This document shows, in pieces, positions 1 through 8,533 of a DNA stretch of 64,000 bases. The position numbers and the translations under genes were made by a program. Positions within the stretch are counted from its first letter, which is position 1. Each line of letters opens with the position of its first letter. Location: positions 310,001-374,000 of the forward strand of contig NZ_AP024323.1 of the NCBI RefSeq assembly GCF_018408855.1, given 5' to 3'. The DNA comes from Caballeronia sp. NK8. GTDB lineage: Bacteria > Pseudomonadota > Gammaproteobacteria > Burkholderiales > Burkholderiaceae. The notes beneath the pieces were generated by a model. The model ran no database searches. It was not told the origin of the DNA and worked only from the letters and a program-made list of their open reading frames with translations.

Positions 1-183
1 CGAAAACGGCAGCCACGCGATGACCGCCGCGCCCGCCAGCGCCAGCGCGATCGTGGCGTTGAGCAGGATTTGCAGACGCGCGACGATGCGCTCGCGTTCG
101 GTCTTCAGCTGCCCCGCCGATTTCGGCACGAGCGCAACGAGGGATTGTTGACGGCGGAGTTCTTCGAGCGGGAGAGCGGCCAT
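1..183 (-). CDS. Hypothetical membrane protein, N-terminal part only
   Basis: An open frame starts at ATG 183-181 on the minus strand and runs without a stop to the window edge, giving the first 61 residues. It begins MAALPLEELRRQQSLVA, followed by a charged helix with several Arg, Lys and Glu (residues about 28-38) and then a hydrophobic stretch rich in Ala, Ile and Leu (about 42-60) that looks like a first transmembrane segment. Codon use (G/C at third positions) fits a real gene. The C-terminus lies outside the window and I do not recognise the family. Confidence 0.6.
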   Translation of the reverse strand, partial: MAALPLEELRRQQSLVALVPKSAGQLKTERERIVARLQILLNATIALALAGAAVIAWLPFS

Positions 184-302
184 GGAGGTGTGGTCGGAAC
201 CTTCGGTGAGCGCCAAAGCGGCGCGACACCGGTATAACGCGCGGCTTACAGGTGCGTTGACGGCGCTTTCGTCTTGTTGCGACTCGTTTCGTCCTGTTGC
301 AT

Positions 303-1802
303 TTAGCGCGCGCGATTCTGGACGGGCGTGCGGATGGTCGCGGTGCCGTCCGCGATCTGCTGCGCGAAAACCAGCGCCTCGACGATCGTTCCGAAGACTT
401 CCGCGCGTACGTGGTCGTCGGCGAGACGCAACAGATACGACGGGTGATAAGTCGGCACGATGATGTGTCCCTTGTGCTCGATGGTCTTGCCGAGATACTC
501 GGACAGCGCCGTGCGATGCCCCGTGAGCGCCTTCAGCGCCGTCGCTCCGAGCGCGACGACGACTTTCGGCGCGACGCGTTTCAGTTCTTCGTCGAGCCAG
601 TAGCGGCAGGCTTCGCGCTCGCGCTGCGCGGGTGCGAGATGTGCGCGTTCCTCGCCGTGCGCTTCCCACTTGAAGTGCTTCACCGCGTTGGTCAGATACA
701 GCGATGCGCGCGCGATCTGCGCTTCGGCGAGCGCATCGTCGAGCAGCTTGCCCGCCGGGCCGACGAACGGCTGGCCCGCGCGGTCTTCCTGATCGCCCGG
801 CTGCTCGCCGACGAGCATCACGCGCGCATCGGCGGGACCGACGCCCGGCACGGCCTGCGTCGCGTTGCGCCAGAGCGCGCAGCGCCGGCACGCGTCGAGC
901 GACGGCGGTTCGGTGAGCAGCGTGCCCTTGATCGGCTCCAGATCCGTGTTGATGGCCACTTCCATCTCGGGCGGCACATTGCGCGGATGGCGCTCGCGCC
1001 GCGAATAGGGATCGGCGCGGGAAATGAGCGCGGGGTCGGTGCGCGCGTTCTCCGGGCTTTTCCAGTAGCGCACCGGCATGTGCGACGCCATTTCGGCGGC
1101 GTTCGCCTGCGCCGGCGCGAACGTGCTCTCGTAATACGCGAGCCAGAGCGCCTCGATGGCGTCGCCGCTCACCGCTTCGCCGCTCATTGCGGTATCGCCG
1201 AAGTCCATTGGCTTTTCCTCCGGCTCGCTCGTGCGATCCACGCGCAGCAGCGCGCCGTCCCAGAAGGCGGCGCCGTGCGGCGTGGCGATCATCCACGTGG
1301 CGCTGCCCATGCGCGTGGCGAAGTGCAGCGCGGCGTGCTCCAGCAGGTCGTGCACCGGCTCGAACCAGCTGATGAACTCGGGTGGCCCGAGCGACGAATC
1401 GCGATGCCTGAAACGCAGCACCTTGCGCATTTCGCGCTCCTCGGCCTCGACCATTTCGATCATCTGGCGCAGCCGATGCCCGTCCGCGTCATCCGGCGAC
1501 GCGATCGCGCGGTCGCCCTGCGTCCAGCGCCACAGCGCCTTGTACAGAAACGGCCAGCGGTCCGGCGCGCGATAGCACGCCGCCGTTTCCAGCATGGCGA
1601 GAAATTCGCGCGCGACCCTGACCGGCTTCCTCGCGTTCGGGTCCACCGAACCGGGCGGAGGCGGATCGATGCAGCCGAACACCGTCGCCGAGGCATCCGA
1701 CTCGCGCCACAGCACGTCCTCCGGCCGCACGCCCTCCGTCAGGAGATTGCGCGCTTCGGTACGCCAGGCCGCAAACGATGGATCGATGGTGACGCTTTTC
1801 AT
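303..1802 (-). CDS. UdgX-family uracil-DNA glycosylase fused to a DUF4130 domain
   Basis: A 499-residue protein. The first ~240 residues match the DUF4130 'DNA metabolism' domain; residues ~300-490 are a family-4/UdgX-type uracil-DNA glycosylase. Motif A is GEQPGD (332-337), followed by PFVGPAG; motif B is HPSYLLR (453-459). Cys305, Cys308 and Cys399, with His376 where a fourth Cys usually sits, are candidate 4Fe-4S ligands. UdgX proteins bind uracil in DNA tightly and can bond to it covalently through a His in a KRRIH loop. Here that loop reads EERAH (384-388), so the His (388) is kept but the basic residues are not. A LexA-type box lies 21 bp upstream of the ATG, so SOS control is likely. 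The radical-SAM partner often found beside this family is not in the window. Confidence 0.9.
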   Translation of the reverse strand: MKSVTIDPSFAAWRTEARNLLTEGVRPEDVLWRESDASATVFGCIDPPPPGSVDPNARKPVRVAREFLAMLETAACYRAPDRWPFLYKALWRWTQGDRAIASPDDADGHRLRQMIEMVEAEEREMRKVLRFRHRDSSLGPPEFISWFEPVHDLLEHAALHFATRMGSATWMIATPHGAAFWDGALLRVDRTSEPEEKPMDFGDTAMSGEAVSGDAIEALWLAYYESTFAPAQANAAEMASHMPVRYWKSPENARTDPALISRADPYSRRERHPRNVPPEMEVAINTDLEPIKGTLLTEPPSLDACRRCALWRNATQAVPGVGPADARVMLVGEQPGDQEDRAGQPFVGPAGKLLDDALAEAQIARASLYLTNAVKHFKWEAHGEERAHLAPAQREREACRYWLDEELKRVAPKVVVALGATALKALTGHRTALSEYLGKTIEHKGHIIVPTYHPSYLLRLADDHVRAEVFGTIVEALVFAQQIADGTATIRTPVQNRAR

Positions 1803-1823
1803 CGGCGAGCGGAATCAGAAAAG

Positions 1824-1843
1824 TACTGTATATCCATACAGTA
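1824..1843. promoter_or_regulatory. LexA (SOS) box
   Basis: The sequence TACTGTATATCCATACAGTA contains CTGT-N8-ACAG, the LexA operator form of gamma- and beta-proteobacteria. Its 8-bp arms TACTGTAT/ATACAGTA match perfectly around a 4-bp centre. It lies just upstream of the minus-strand udgX-like start codon (1802), where a repressor would block the promoter. The plus-strand glycosyltransferase starts about 145 bp away on the other side and is a less likely target. Confidence 0.88.
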
Positions 1844-1989
1844 ATTCTATCGATATCCGCTGCTTTGCGGCAACTTTTTGGGTGGCGTTTCGGTTGATGA
1901 AACATGGGAACGGCCATTGCTGAAAACGATCCATCGCCGCTATCGATTGCTTGTCGATGGTGGCCGACCCATCGGAAACCGGAGCCGAC

Positions 1990-2697
1990 ATGCTTGCGAT
2001 CGTTATTCCTGCTCACAACGAAGCCGCGCATATCGGCGCGTGCGTGGCGGCCGCGCGGCGCGCCGCGGATCATCATCAATTGCTCGGCGAAGCGGCGCGC
2101 GTGATCGTCGTGGCCGACACCTGCACCGACCAGACCGGCGACATCGCGCGGGCGCTCGGCGCGGACGTCGCGTGCATCGAGGCGCGCAATGTCGGCATCG
2201 CGCGGGCGCATGGCGCCCAGCGGGCGCTGGCCCTGGGGGCGCGCTGGCTCGCTTTCACCGACGCCGACACGACCGTCGCGGAAGACTGGCTCGTGCGCCA
2301 GCTCGACTGCTGCGCGGACGCAGTGTGCGGCGTGATCGGCGTGCATGACTGGTCGCCGCATATCGGCGCGGTGCGGGAGCACTTCGGACGCACCTATACC
2401 GACGCGGACGGGCATCGGCATATTCATGGCGCGAATCTGGGCGTGGCGGCGAAGGCGTATTTGCAGGCGGGCGGTTTTCCTCCGCTGGAGTCGAGCGAGG
2501 ATGTGGCGCTCGTCGAGGCGCTTGTCGCGATCGGCGCGCGGATCGAATGGAGTGCGTCGCCGCGCGTGGTGACGAGTGCGCGGACGGATTTTCGGGCCAG
2601 GAAAGGATTCGGTGCGACGTTGCTTGATGTCAGCAGGCGTTATCTGCCGATTGGCGGCGGCGTCGATTCGGCCGATAACGTGGCGATTGCTGCTTGA
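1990..2697 (+). CDS. Glycosyltransferase family 2 protein
   Basis: A 235-residue GT-A fold glycosyltransferase. It opens with the nucleotide-sugar binding strand LAIVIPAHNEA, then VIVVADTCTDQT and the DxD-type metal/nucleotide motif in FTDADTT. HGANLGV and an ED pair (SSEDVALVEAL) follow, as expected for the acceptor side. No membrane segment is seen, so a cytoplasmic or membrane-peripheral enzyme is likely. I chose ATG 1990 because GGAG (1981-1984) lies 5 bp upstream; TTG 1951 and ATG 1957 are in frame but lack a good ribosome site. Donor and acceptor cannot be told from sequence. Related enzymes often sit beside PIG-L deacetylases; none is here. Confidence 0.85.
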   Translation: MLAIVIPAHNEAAHIGACVAAARRAADHHQLLGEAARVIVVADTCTDQTGDIARALGADVACIEARNVGIARAHGAQRALALGARWLAFTDADTTVAEDWLVRQLDCCADAVCGVIGVHDWSPHIGAVREHFGRTYTDADGHRHIHGANLGVAAKAYLQAGGFPPLESSEDVALVEALVAIGARIEWSASPRVVTSARTDFRARKGFGATLLDVSRRYLPIGGGVDSADNVAIAA

Positions 2698-2703
2698 AGC
2701 GGG

Positions 2704-3177
2704 TCAATCGCCGAGCGCTTCTTGAATGCCGATATCGCTCTTTCCGCGCATTACCGTGCCGGTCAGAAACGCGGTGAGCACGCTGACGAGCAGCGTGACG
2801 GCAACCGCGATGGCGACGCCGTCGTGACCGTGTTCGGCGAGTTCATAAACGAGCCCGAAGCCGATCAATACGAGAAAGCCAGCGATGAACTGCGCGCGGA
2901 TATCCTTGCGGATCGACCCGCGCAGGCTCAGGGCTTCGATTTTCCGCGCGTGCTCGCTGTTCATCTGAAACTCGTCGACGATCAGCCGCCCGGCGCCCGG
3001 CACGATACGGTCGTATTGCGCGAGATGGTCGGGCGGCGGCATCGGTCCGCGGAACGAGTGCGCCTGCACCGCCACGGTGACGGACGCCCTTTCAGGAGCG
3101 ATCGCAGGCTCTGCTACTTCGCCTCGGACGGGTTCGGCAATGTACCGGACCGTGCGCTCCTCAACGGCGTCGCTCAT
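2704..3177 (-). CDS. DUF2335-family membrane protein
   Basis: A 157-residue protein. The first ~60 residues are polar and variable. The DUF2335-like core follows, with PMPPPDHLAQYDRIVPGAG and then a helix with EHARKIEALSLRG. Two hydrophobic segments near the C-terminus (IAGFLVLIGFGLVYEL and VAIAVAVTLLVSVLTAFL) predict a hairpin in the inner membrane. The family has no established function. ATG 3177 is chosen over ATG 3186 because AAGGG lies about 10 bp before it. The start overlaps the end of the upstream small gene by 17 bp, so the two are probably translationally coupled. Confidence 0.8.
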   Translation of the reverse strand: MSDAVEERTVRYIAEPVRGEVAEPAIAPERASVTVAVQAHSFRGPMPPPDHLAQYDRIVPGAGRLIVDEFQMNSEHARKIEALSLRGSIRKDIRAQFIAGFLVLIGFGLVYELAEHGHDGVAIAVAVTLLVSVLTAFLTGTVMRGKSDIGIQEALGD

Positions 3178-3355
3178 TCTGACCATACCCTTCGATCGTG
3201 CCGTTCAGTTCCGACATGGTTCTCGCCCACGCGCGGTCCATCATTTCGGCGGCGGACCTGCGCGGATAAGCCGACCGGTAATCCGTTGGCGGATTGATCG
3301 CAAACGTGCGCGCCAGCGCATCCGCAACGCGCCGCATTTCGCTCCAGAATGTCAT
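3161..3355 (-). CDS. Small hypothetical protein coupled to the DUF2335 gene
   Basis: A 64-residue basic protein, starting MTFWSEMRRVADALARTF. It has no membrane segment or recognisable domain. The ATG at 3355 is preceded by GGGAGC about 5-6 bp upstream, a strong ribosome site, which supports real expression. It ends inside the start of the DUF2335 gene, a typical two-gene operon overlap. I cannot assign a function; a partner of the membrane protein is an inference from coupling only. Confidence 0.65.
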   Translation of the reverse strand: MTFWSEMRRVADALARTFAINPPTDYRSAYPRRSAAEMMDRAWARTMSELNGTIEGYGQNERRR

Positions 3356-3501
3356 GTGATGCTCCCGTGAAAAGTTTGTCCGCCGCGCGACCGGGCCGAT
3401 CGCGTGGAATTGATCCTACCATTTACTTAATGATCCGAATCAATCGGCCGAATGGCCAGGGCGCTTTTCAGACAATCACACAGAGAGTGAGCGTACGCCA
3501 T

Positions 3502-4089
3502 TCAACCCCGCGCCAGATCGCTCGGCAGATCGACATCCCGCAACACGTTCGCATCATCGACTTCGACGACGAGCGGCGCATGCGTCGAAAAGATCCCTCG
3601 TGCGCCCGCATCGCCATCGAGCGCGGCAAGCGCCTCGCGATGCATGAGGCCGAACCCCGCCGGATGCCCACGCTGGCCGCGATAGAACGGCGCCACCAGC
3701 CCGGCGCCCTGATCGAGCGGCCGCGCGACGGCTTCGATCGTCGCGGGCTCGATCCAGGGCATGTCGCCCAACGCGACGAGCCAGCCATCGGCCTCGGACG
3801 TCGCCCGCACGGCGGCGGCGAGCGTCGCCCCCATGCCGCGCTCGGCGTCGATGCTGAAGATGACGTTGCAGCCCGCTTCGTTGAGCACATCGGCGAGCTT
3901 TTCGGCGCCCGGACGCACGACCGCGACGACTTCGGCGACGACCGCTAGCAGCCTGCGCGCCGACTGAAACACGACGGGCGTGCCGTCGGGCAGGGTGGCG
4001 AGCAGCTTGTTGTGGCGTCCGGACGGATCGAAGCGAGTGCCCAGACCCGCCGCCAGCAGTATGCCGGTCGCGTTCGACGAATAGCTCAT
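3502..4089 (-). CDS. mocA: MocA-like molybdenum cofactor cytidylyltransferase
   Basis: A 195-residue nucleotidyltransferase of the MobA/MocA group. It shows the N-terminal NTP-binding loop LLAAGLGTRFDPSG with a following Lys (HNKLLATL), and the GDMPW metal motif typical of MocA rather than MobA. MocA adds CMP to molybdopterin to make the MCD cofactor used by xanthine-oxidase-family enzymes. It is the last gene of the cluster downstream of the three aldehyde oxidoreductase subunit genes on the same strand (117 bp gap), which supports this role. ATG 4089 gives the expected N-terminus; an upstream extension to 4200 is unlike the family. No PaoD/XdhC-type chaperone gene is present beside it. Confidence 0.85.
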   Translation of the reverse strand: MSYSSNATGILLAAGLGTRFDPSGRHNKLLATLPDGTPVVFQSARRLLAVVAEVVAVVRPGAEKLADVLNEAGCNVIFSIDAERGMGATLAAAVRATSEADGWLVALGDMPWIEPATIEAVARPLDQGAGLVAPFYRGQRGHPAGFGLMHREALAALDGDAGARGIFSTHAPLVVEVDDANVLRDVDLPSDLARG

Positions 4090-4206
4090 CGCGGCTGCTC
4101 GCTTGGGGATTGAATCAGGAATTGTGCGGCGCATCGAAGCGCGCCGCAAGCATAAAAAAGCACGCGACAGCCACGGCGACCGTCGCGCGCTTCGTTTCAC
4201 GACACG

Positions 4207-6429
4207 TTACGTCACGATCGGCGGCAACAGCTTGTCGAGCGTGATCGGCAGGTCGCGCACGCGCACGCCCGTCGCGTGATACACCGCATTGCCGAGCGCG
4301 CCCGCCACGCCCGTGATGCCGATCTCGCCGATTCCCCGCGCGCCGTGAGGATTGATATGCGGATCGGGCCGTCCGACGAAGGAGATATCCAGCATGCCGA
4401 TATCCGCGTTCACCGGCACGTGATACTCCGCGAGATTCGCGTTGGTGTAGCGCCCGTAGCGCGCATCGAGTTCGCTCTTTTCGAACAGCGCCGAGCCGAC
4501 GCCCCACACGATGCCGCCCATCAACTGGCTGTGCGCGGTCTTCTCGTTGAACAGCGTGCCGACGTCGTACACCCCGACGATGCGCGGCACGCGAACGATC
4601 CCGAGGTCCGCATCGACATGCACTTCCGCGAACACCGCGCCGAACGAGTGGAACGCGTACTGCTTTTTCTCGTCGCCGGGACGCGTCGTGGCGACCGCTT
4701 CGATCGCGCGGCCGCCGTTGCGCGCGATCACCGCGGCGGCCGGATCGCGTCTGTCGGGATTCGACAGGCTCACGACCCAGCCGTTGGACACCGTCACGTC
4801 CTCGCGCGCGAGACCGGTGACGGGCGATCCGCGATCCGCGAGCGCCATCGCGATGAGCTGGTCGCGCGCCTGCATCGACGCCGCCCGCACCGCCGGCGAC
4901 ACGCTCGCGGCCGATTGCGAGCCGCCCGATACCGGCGCCTTCGGCAGCGACGAATCGCCGAGCGCGAAGCGCACGTAATCGAGCGGAAAGCCGAGCGCGT
5001 CGGCGGCGATCTGCGTCATGATCGTGTAGGTGCCGGTGCCGAGATCCTGCGTGCCGGAGGCGACCATTGCGGTGCCATCGGGGAGAATGCGCGCGAGCGC
5101 CGACGCCTCGCTGCGGTTCGCCGGATACGTCGCCGTGCCCACGCCCCAGCCGATCAACGTGTTGCCCTCGCGCATCGACTTCGGCGCGGCGCTGCGGCGC
5201 GACCAGCCGAATTTCTCCGCGCCCTGCTGGTAGCACTCGAGCAGCGATTTCTCCGACCACGGCTTCTTTTCCTGCGGCTCCATGTTCGCGTGATTGCGGA
5301 TGCGAAACGCGAGCGGGTCCATCTTCAGCTGATACGCCATTTCGTCCATCGCCGTTTCGAGCGCGAACGAGCCGCTCGTCTCGCCGGGCGCGCGCATGAA
5401 GGTCGGCGTGCCGATATCGAGCTTCACGAGTTTGTGCGATGTCGACTGATTCGGCACCGCGTAGAGCATGCGCGTGACGATCGCGGAACTCTCGGTCCAG
5501 TCCTCGAAGGTCGAGGTCGTCGAGATCACGTCGTGACGCATGCCGGTCATGATGCCGTCGTCGCGCGCGCTCACCTGGATGCGCTGCTCCGTGTACGGCC
5601 GGTTGCCGATCATGCCGAACATCTGCGGGCGTTCGAGCACGAGCTTGACGGGCCGGCCGGTCTGCTTCGCCGCCATCGCCGCGAGCACGACGTGCGACCA
5701 CGCCGAGCCTTTGCAGCCGAAGCCGCCGCCGACGAACGGGCAAATCACGCGCACGTTGTCATCCGGAATGCCGAAGAACTTCGCCACCGCGCTGCGCGCG
5801 CCGGACACGCCTTGAGTCGCGTCGTAGAGCGTGAGGTTGGGGCCGTCCCAGCGGGCGAGCGTCGCGTGCGGCTCCATCGGATTGTGATGCTCGTACGGCG
5901 TCGTGTAGACCGCGTCGAGGCGCGTCGGACCCTGCCGCAAGCCGGCGTCGACGTCGCCGCGCCTGGTCGTGATCGCGCGGCCCATCATCTTTTCCGGCTG
6001 ATAGGCCTGCACCTTCGCGCGTTCGAAATCCGCGGTGGGCATCGCGGCTTCGTAGCGCACGTCGACATAACGCGCCGCGCCCTGCGCATGTTCCAGCGAA
6101 TCCGCAACGACCACCGCGACCGGCTCGTTGCTGTAGCGCACCTCGCTGGTCTGCAAAAGCGTGAGCTTGCGCACGGCGGGCGGCTGCGCATCGGGGACGC
6201 CGTTGTTGGGCAGGCGCATCGCGTTCTGATACGTCATCACGAGCAGCACGCCGGGCAGCGCCTGCGCGCGGCTCGTGTCGATCGACGCGATGCGGCCTTT
6301 CGCGACCGTGCTCGTCACGATGACCGCGTGCGCGAGCTTGGCGTCGGTGTTGTCGGCCGAATAGCGCGCCTGGCCCGTGACCTTCAGCACGCCGTCGGTG
6401 CGATCGAGCGGTTTTCCGATGAAAGTCAT
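4207..6429 (-). CDS. paoC: PaoC-like molybdopterin-binding subunit of aldehyde oxidoreductase
   Basis: A 740-residue large subunit of the xanthine dehydrogenase family. It begins [22 protein letters not shown] (first Ald_Xan_dh domain); moco-binding segments include [10 protein letters not shown] and [14 protein letters not shown]. Near the C-terminus [12 protein letters not shown] carries the conserved catalytic Glu. It should oxidise aldehydes at the Mo-MCD centre and pass electrons to the FeS and FAD subunits. The ATG overlaps the paoB stop by 4 bp (ATGA). The start was set by this overlap and by the domain boundary, although an upstream in-frame extension is open. Substrate is not determined by sequence; isoquinoline-oxidoreductase-like activity is an alternative. 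Confidence 0.9.
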   Translation of the reverse strand: MTFIGKPLDRTDGVLKVTGQARYSADNTDAKLAHAVIVTSTVAKGRIASIDTSRAQALPGVLLVMTYQNAMRLPNNGVPDAQPPAVRKLTLLQTSEVRYSNEPVAVVVADSLEHAQGAARYVDVRYEAAMPTADFERAKVQAYQPEKMMGRAITTRRGDVDAGLRQGPTRLDAVYTTPYEHHNPMEPHATLARWDGPNLTLYDATQGVSGARSAVAKFFGIPDDNVRVICPFVGGGFGCKGSAWSHVVLAAMAAKQTGRPVKLVLERPQMFGMIGNRPYTEQRIQVSARDDGIMTGMRHDVISTTSTFEDWTESSAIVTRMLYAVPNQSTSHKLVKLDIGTPTFMRAPGETSGSFALETAMDEMAYQLKMDPLAFRIRNHANMEPQEKKPWSEKSLLECYQQGAEKFGWSRRSAAPKSMREGNTLIGWGVGTATYPANRSEASALARILPDGTAMVASGTQDLGTGTYTIMTQIAADALGFPLDYVRFALGDSSLPKAPVSGGSQSAASVSPAVRAASMQARDQLIAMALADRGSPVTGLAREDVTVSNGWVVSLSNPDRRDPAAAVIARNGGRAIEAVATTRPGDEKKQYAFHSFGAVFAEVHVDADLGIVRVPRIVGVYDVGTLFNEKTAHSQLMGGIVWGVGSALFEKSELDARYGRYTNANLAEYHVPVNADIGMLDISFVGRPDPHINPHGARGIGEIGITGVAGALGNAVYHATGVRVRDLPITLDKLLPPIVT

Positions 6430-7415
6430 GCGACACCTCCGGCCTGTTGAACCGCCCGCACGATCGCGCGCTGCGCGAGCGCGACCTTGAAGGCGTTGTC
6501 GCGCTGCGGCTGTGCGCCCTGCACGGCGAGCGCGGCGGCGGTTTGCAGCGTCGGCCTGTCGAGCGGTTTGCCGATGAGCGCGCGTTCCGTCGCGTTCGCG
6601 CGCCACGGCTTGTGCGCGACGCCGCCGAGCGCGATGCGCGCGTTGGTCACGGTGTTGCCATCCATCTGCAAGGCCGCCGCGACGGATACGAGCGCGAATG
6701 CATAGCTCGCCCGGTCGCGCACCTTCAGATACTTCGAATGCCCGGCGAAAAGCGGCGGCGGCAGATCGACCGATGTAATCAGTTCGCCCGCCTGCAAGGT
6801 CGTATCGAGATCCGGCCGGTCGCCCGGCAGCCGATGAAACTCCGCGAACGCGATCGTCCGTTCGCCGTTCGGGCCGGTCACGCGCACGACGGCATCGAGC
6901 GCCGCGAGCGCGACACTCATGTCGGAGGGATTCGTCGCGATGCATTGACGGCTCGCGCCGAGAATCGCGTGCATGCGGTTGTGGCCGTCGATCGCCGCGC
7001 AGCCGCTGCCCGGCGCGCGTTTGTTGCACTGGGGAAAGCCGGTATCGTAGAAATAGGCGCAGCGCGTGCGCTGCATCAGATTGCCGCCGACGGTCGCCAT
7101 GTTGCGCAATTGCGCCGATGCGCCCGCGAGCAGCGCCTGCGACAGCAGCGGATAACGCTCGCGCACCCACGCGTGATTCGCCGCGTCGCTGTTGCGCACG
7201 AGCGCGCCGAGGCGCAGGCCGCCGTCGGGCAGGGCGGTGATGCCGTTGAGCGCATCGATGTGCGTGATGTCGACGAGTTTCATCGGCCGCAGCACGCCGC
7301 CTTTCATGAGATCGAGCAGATTGGTGCCGCCGCCGATGAACATCGCGCCCGGCTGGCTCGCCGCGGCGAGCGCGGCGTTGATGTCGGCGGCGCGCTGATA
7401 GGAGATCGAGTCCAT
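6426..7415 (-). CDS. paoB: PaoB-like FAD-binding subunit with 4Fe-4S insertion
   Basis: A 329-residue FAD subunit of the CO-dehydrogenase medium-chain type. FAD-binding motifs are [12 protein letters not shown] (27-38) and ATVGGNLMQ (107-115). Between them and the C-terminal domain is an insertion with Cys119, Cys130, Cys139 and Cys158, the pattern of the extra 4Fe-4S cluster found in E. coli PaoB. This separates the complex from plain xanthine dehydrogenases. The start ATG 7415 follows the paoA stop by 11 bp, and its stop overlaps paoC by 4 bp, so all three subunits are co-translated. Confidence 0.9.
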   Translation of the reverse strand: MDSISYQRAADINAALAAASQPGAMFIGGGTNLLDLMKGGVLRPMKLVDITHIDALNGITALPDGGLRLGALVRNSDAANHAWVRERYPLLSQALLAGASAQLRNMATVGGNLMQRTRCAYFYDTGFPQCNKRAPGSGCAAIDGHNRMHAILGASRQCIATNPSDMSVALAALDAVVRVTGPNGERTIAFAEFHRLPGDRPDLDTTLQAGELITSVDLPPPLFAGHSKYLKVRDRASYAFALVSVAAALQMDGNTVTNARIALGGVAHKPWRANATERALIGKPLDRPTLQTAAALAVQGAQPQRDNAFKVALAQRAIVRAVQQAGGVA

Positions 7416-7426
7416 GTGCGTCTCCT

Positions 7427-8116
7427 TCAGGCGTTGCCCGACGCGACGGCTTTCACCGCCGCGACGATGTTCGGATACGCGCCGCAGCGGCAGATGTTGC
7501 CGCTCATGCGCTCGCGGATTTCGTCGTCGGACAGTTGCGCGGGGCGAAAGCGCACGTCGGCGGTGACCGCGCTGGCGTCGCCGGCGCGGTATTCGTCGAT
7601 GAGCGCGGTCGCCGAGCACAACTGCCCGGGCGTACAGTAGCCGCACTGAAAGGCGTCCTTCTCGATGAACGCGCGCTGGATCGGCGCGAGCGTGTCGCCG
7701 TCGGGCGCGAGGCCTTCGACGGTCGTGACGGCTTCGCCGTCGTGCATCACGGCGAGCGTGAGACACGAGTTGATGCGCCGGCCCGACACGATCACCGTGC
7801 ACGCGCCGCACTGGCCGCGGTCGCAGCCTTTCTTCGTGCCGGTGAGGTTTGCGTACTCGCGCAGGGCGTCGAGCAGCGTCGTGCGCGCTTCCACCTGCAG
7901 CTCGTACGGGTGGCCGTTGATGGTGAGCTTTACGGGCATCATCGGCGCGGTGGCGGGCGGCGGCGCGACTGCTGGCGTCGCGGCTTGTTGTTGCGCATGC
8001 GCGAGCGGCGCGGCGCTGACGGCGGCGGCCGCCGCGGCCGATTGCAGGAAACGTCGGCGCGACGGCTTTTGCGCCGTGTCGCTGGCGTCGTGGGGATGGG
8101 TATCGGCTGGGGACAT
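7427..8116 (-). CDS. paoA: PaoA-like 2Fe-2S subunit with Tat signal
   Basis: A 229-residue protein. The N-terminus carries a twin-arginine signal ([19 protein letters not shown], cleavage probably after AHA), so the folded complex is exported to the periplasm as in E. coli PaoABC. The plant-type ferredoxin domain has [11 protein letters not shown] plus a later Cys for the first 2Fe-2S cluster. The C-terminal domain has CGYCTPG and CRCGAYPNI for the second. ATG 8116 is preceded by GAGGAGC about 10 bp upstream; the open frame extends to 8302 but that part has no conserved features. It is the first gene of paoABC-mocA. Confidence 0.92.
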   Translation of the reverse strand: MSPADTHPHDASDTAQKPSRRRFLQSAAAAAAVSAAPLAHAQQQAATPAVAPPPATAPMMPVKLTINGHPYELQVEARTTLLDALREYANLTGTKKGCDRGQCGACTVIVSGRRINSCLTLAVMHDGEAVTTVEGLAPDGDTLAPIQRAFIEKDAFQCGYCTPGQLCSATALIDEYRAGDASAVTADVRFRPAQLSDDEIRERMSGNICRCGAYPNIVAAVKAVASGNA

Positions 8117-8533
8117 GGCGATCGGTTGCTCCTCGCTCGTTCGGAAGGGCGCCGGTCTGCTCCAGTCTTCGTGGCCATCTGCTCGCGACCGATTGCGACG
8201 CTCGGACGGAGCGCCGATGCCGGAGTTCGCGGGCGGCGCGTGGGGCGCGGGCTCGCGTTCGTCCGCCAACTGTAAGGGAACCGAACGTTCGTCGACCCGC
8301 AACCGGCGAGTCGAAGCAAGTCGGATGCCATACGGCGGGCGATGAGACGCATCTCACGCCGATCTCTTGCCCTCACGCGCATCTCCGCTGCAATGCAGAG
8401 CACTCGCGCGACGTGATTGTTTCGCTAACGGATTCGGCGTAAGGCAAGTTTTGTGACGTTTGCGCGGGTGCGCGCGGTTCAAAATTGCATGGTTTAGTCG
8501 TCGTTGTCGTCGAAAGGCGATATCGCGGCCCAG
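8117..8533. other. Intergenic region between divergent paoA and TPR gene
   Basis: This 417-bp stretch separates two divergent genes and should hold both promoters. The paoA ribosome site (GAGGAGC on the minus strand) is clear. The side next to the TPR gene is AT-richer. I could not identify a convincing operator, promoter pair, small RNA or small coding region. Confidence 0.5.

Noticed and set aside
4276..6450. Long plus-strand open frame opposite paoC
   Set aside because: Composition is Arg/His/Ala-biased and without motifs; the minus-strand reading is a full molybdenum enzyme subunit.
7171..8357. Upstream in-frame extensions of the paoC and paoB frames (frames open far past the domain start)
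   Set aside because: The extensions overlap the neighbouring subunit genes and contain no conserved residues; ATGA overlap and ribosome sites fix the shorter starts.
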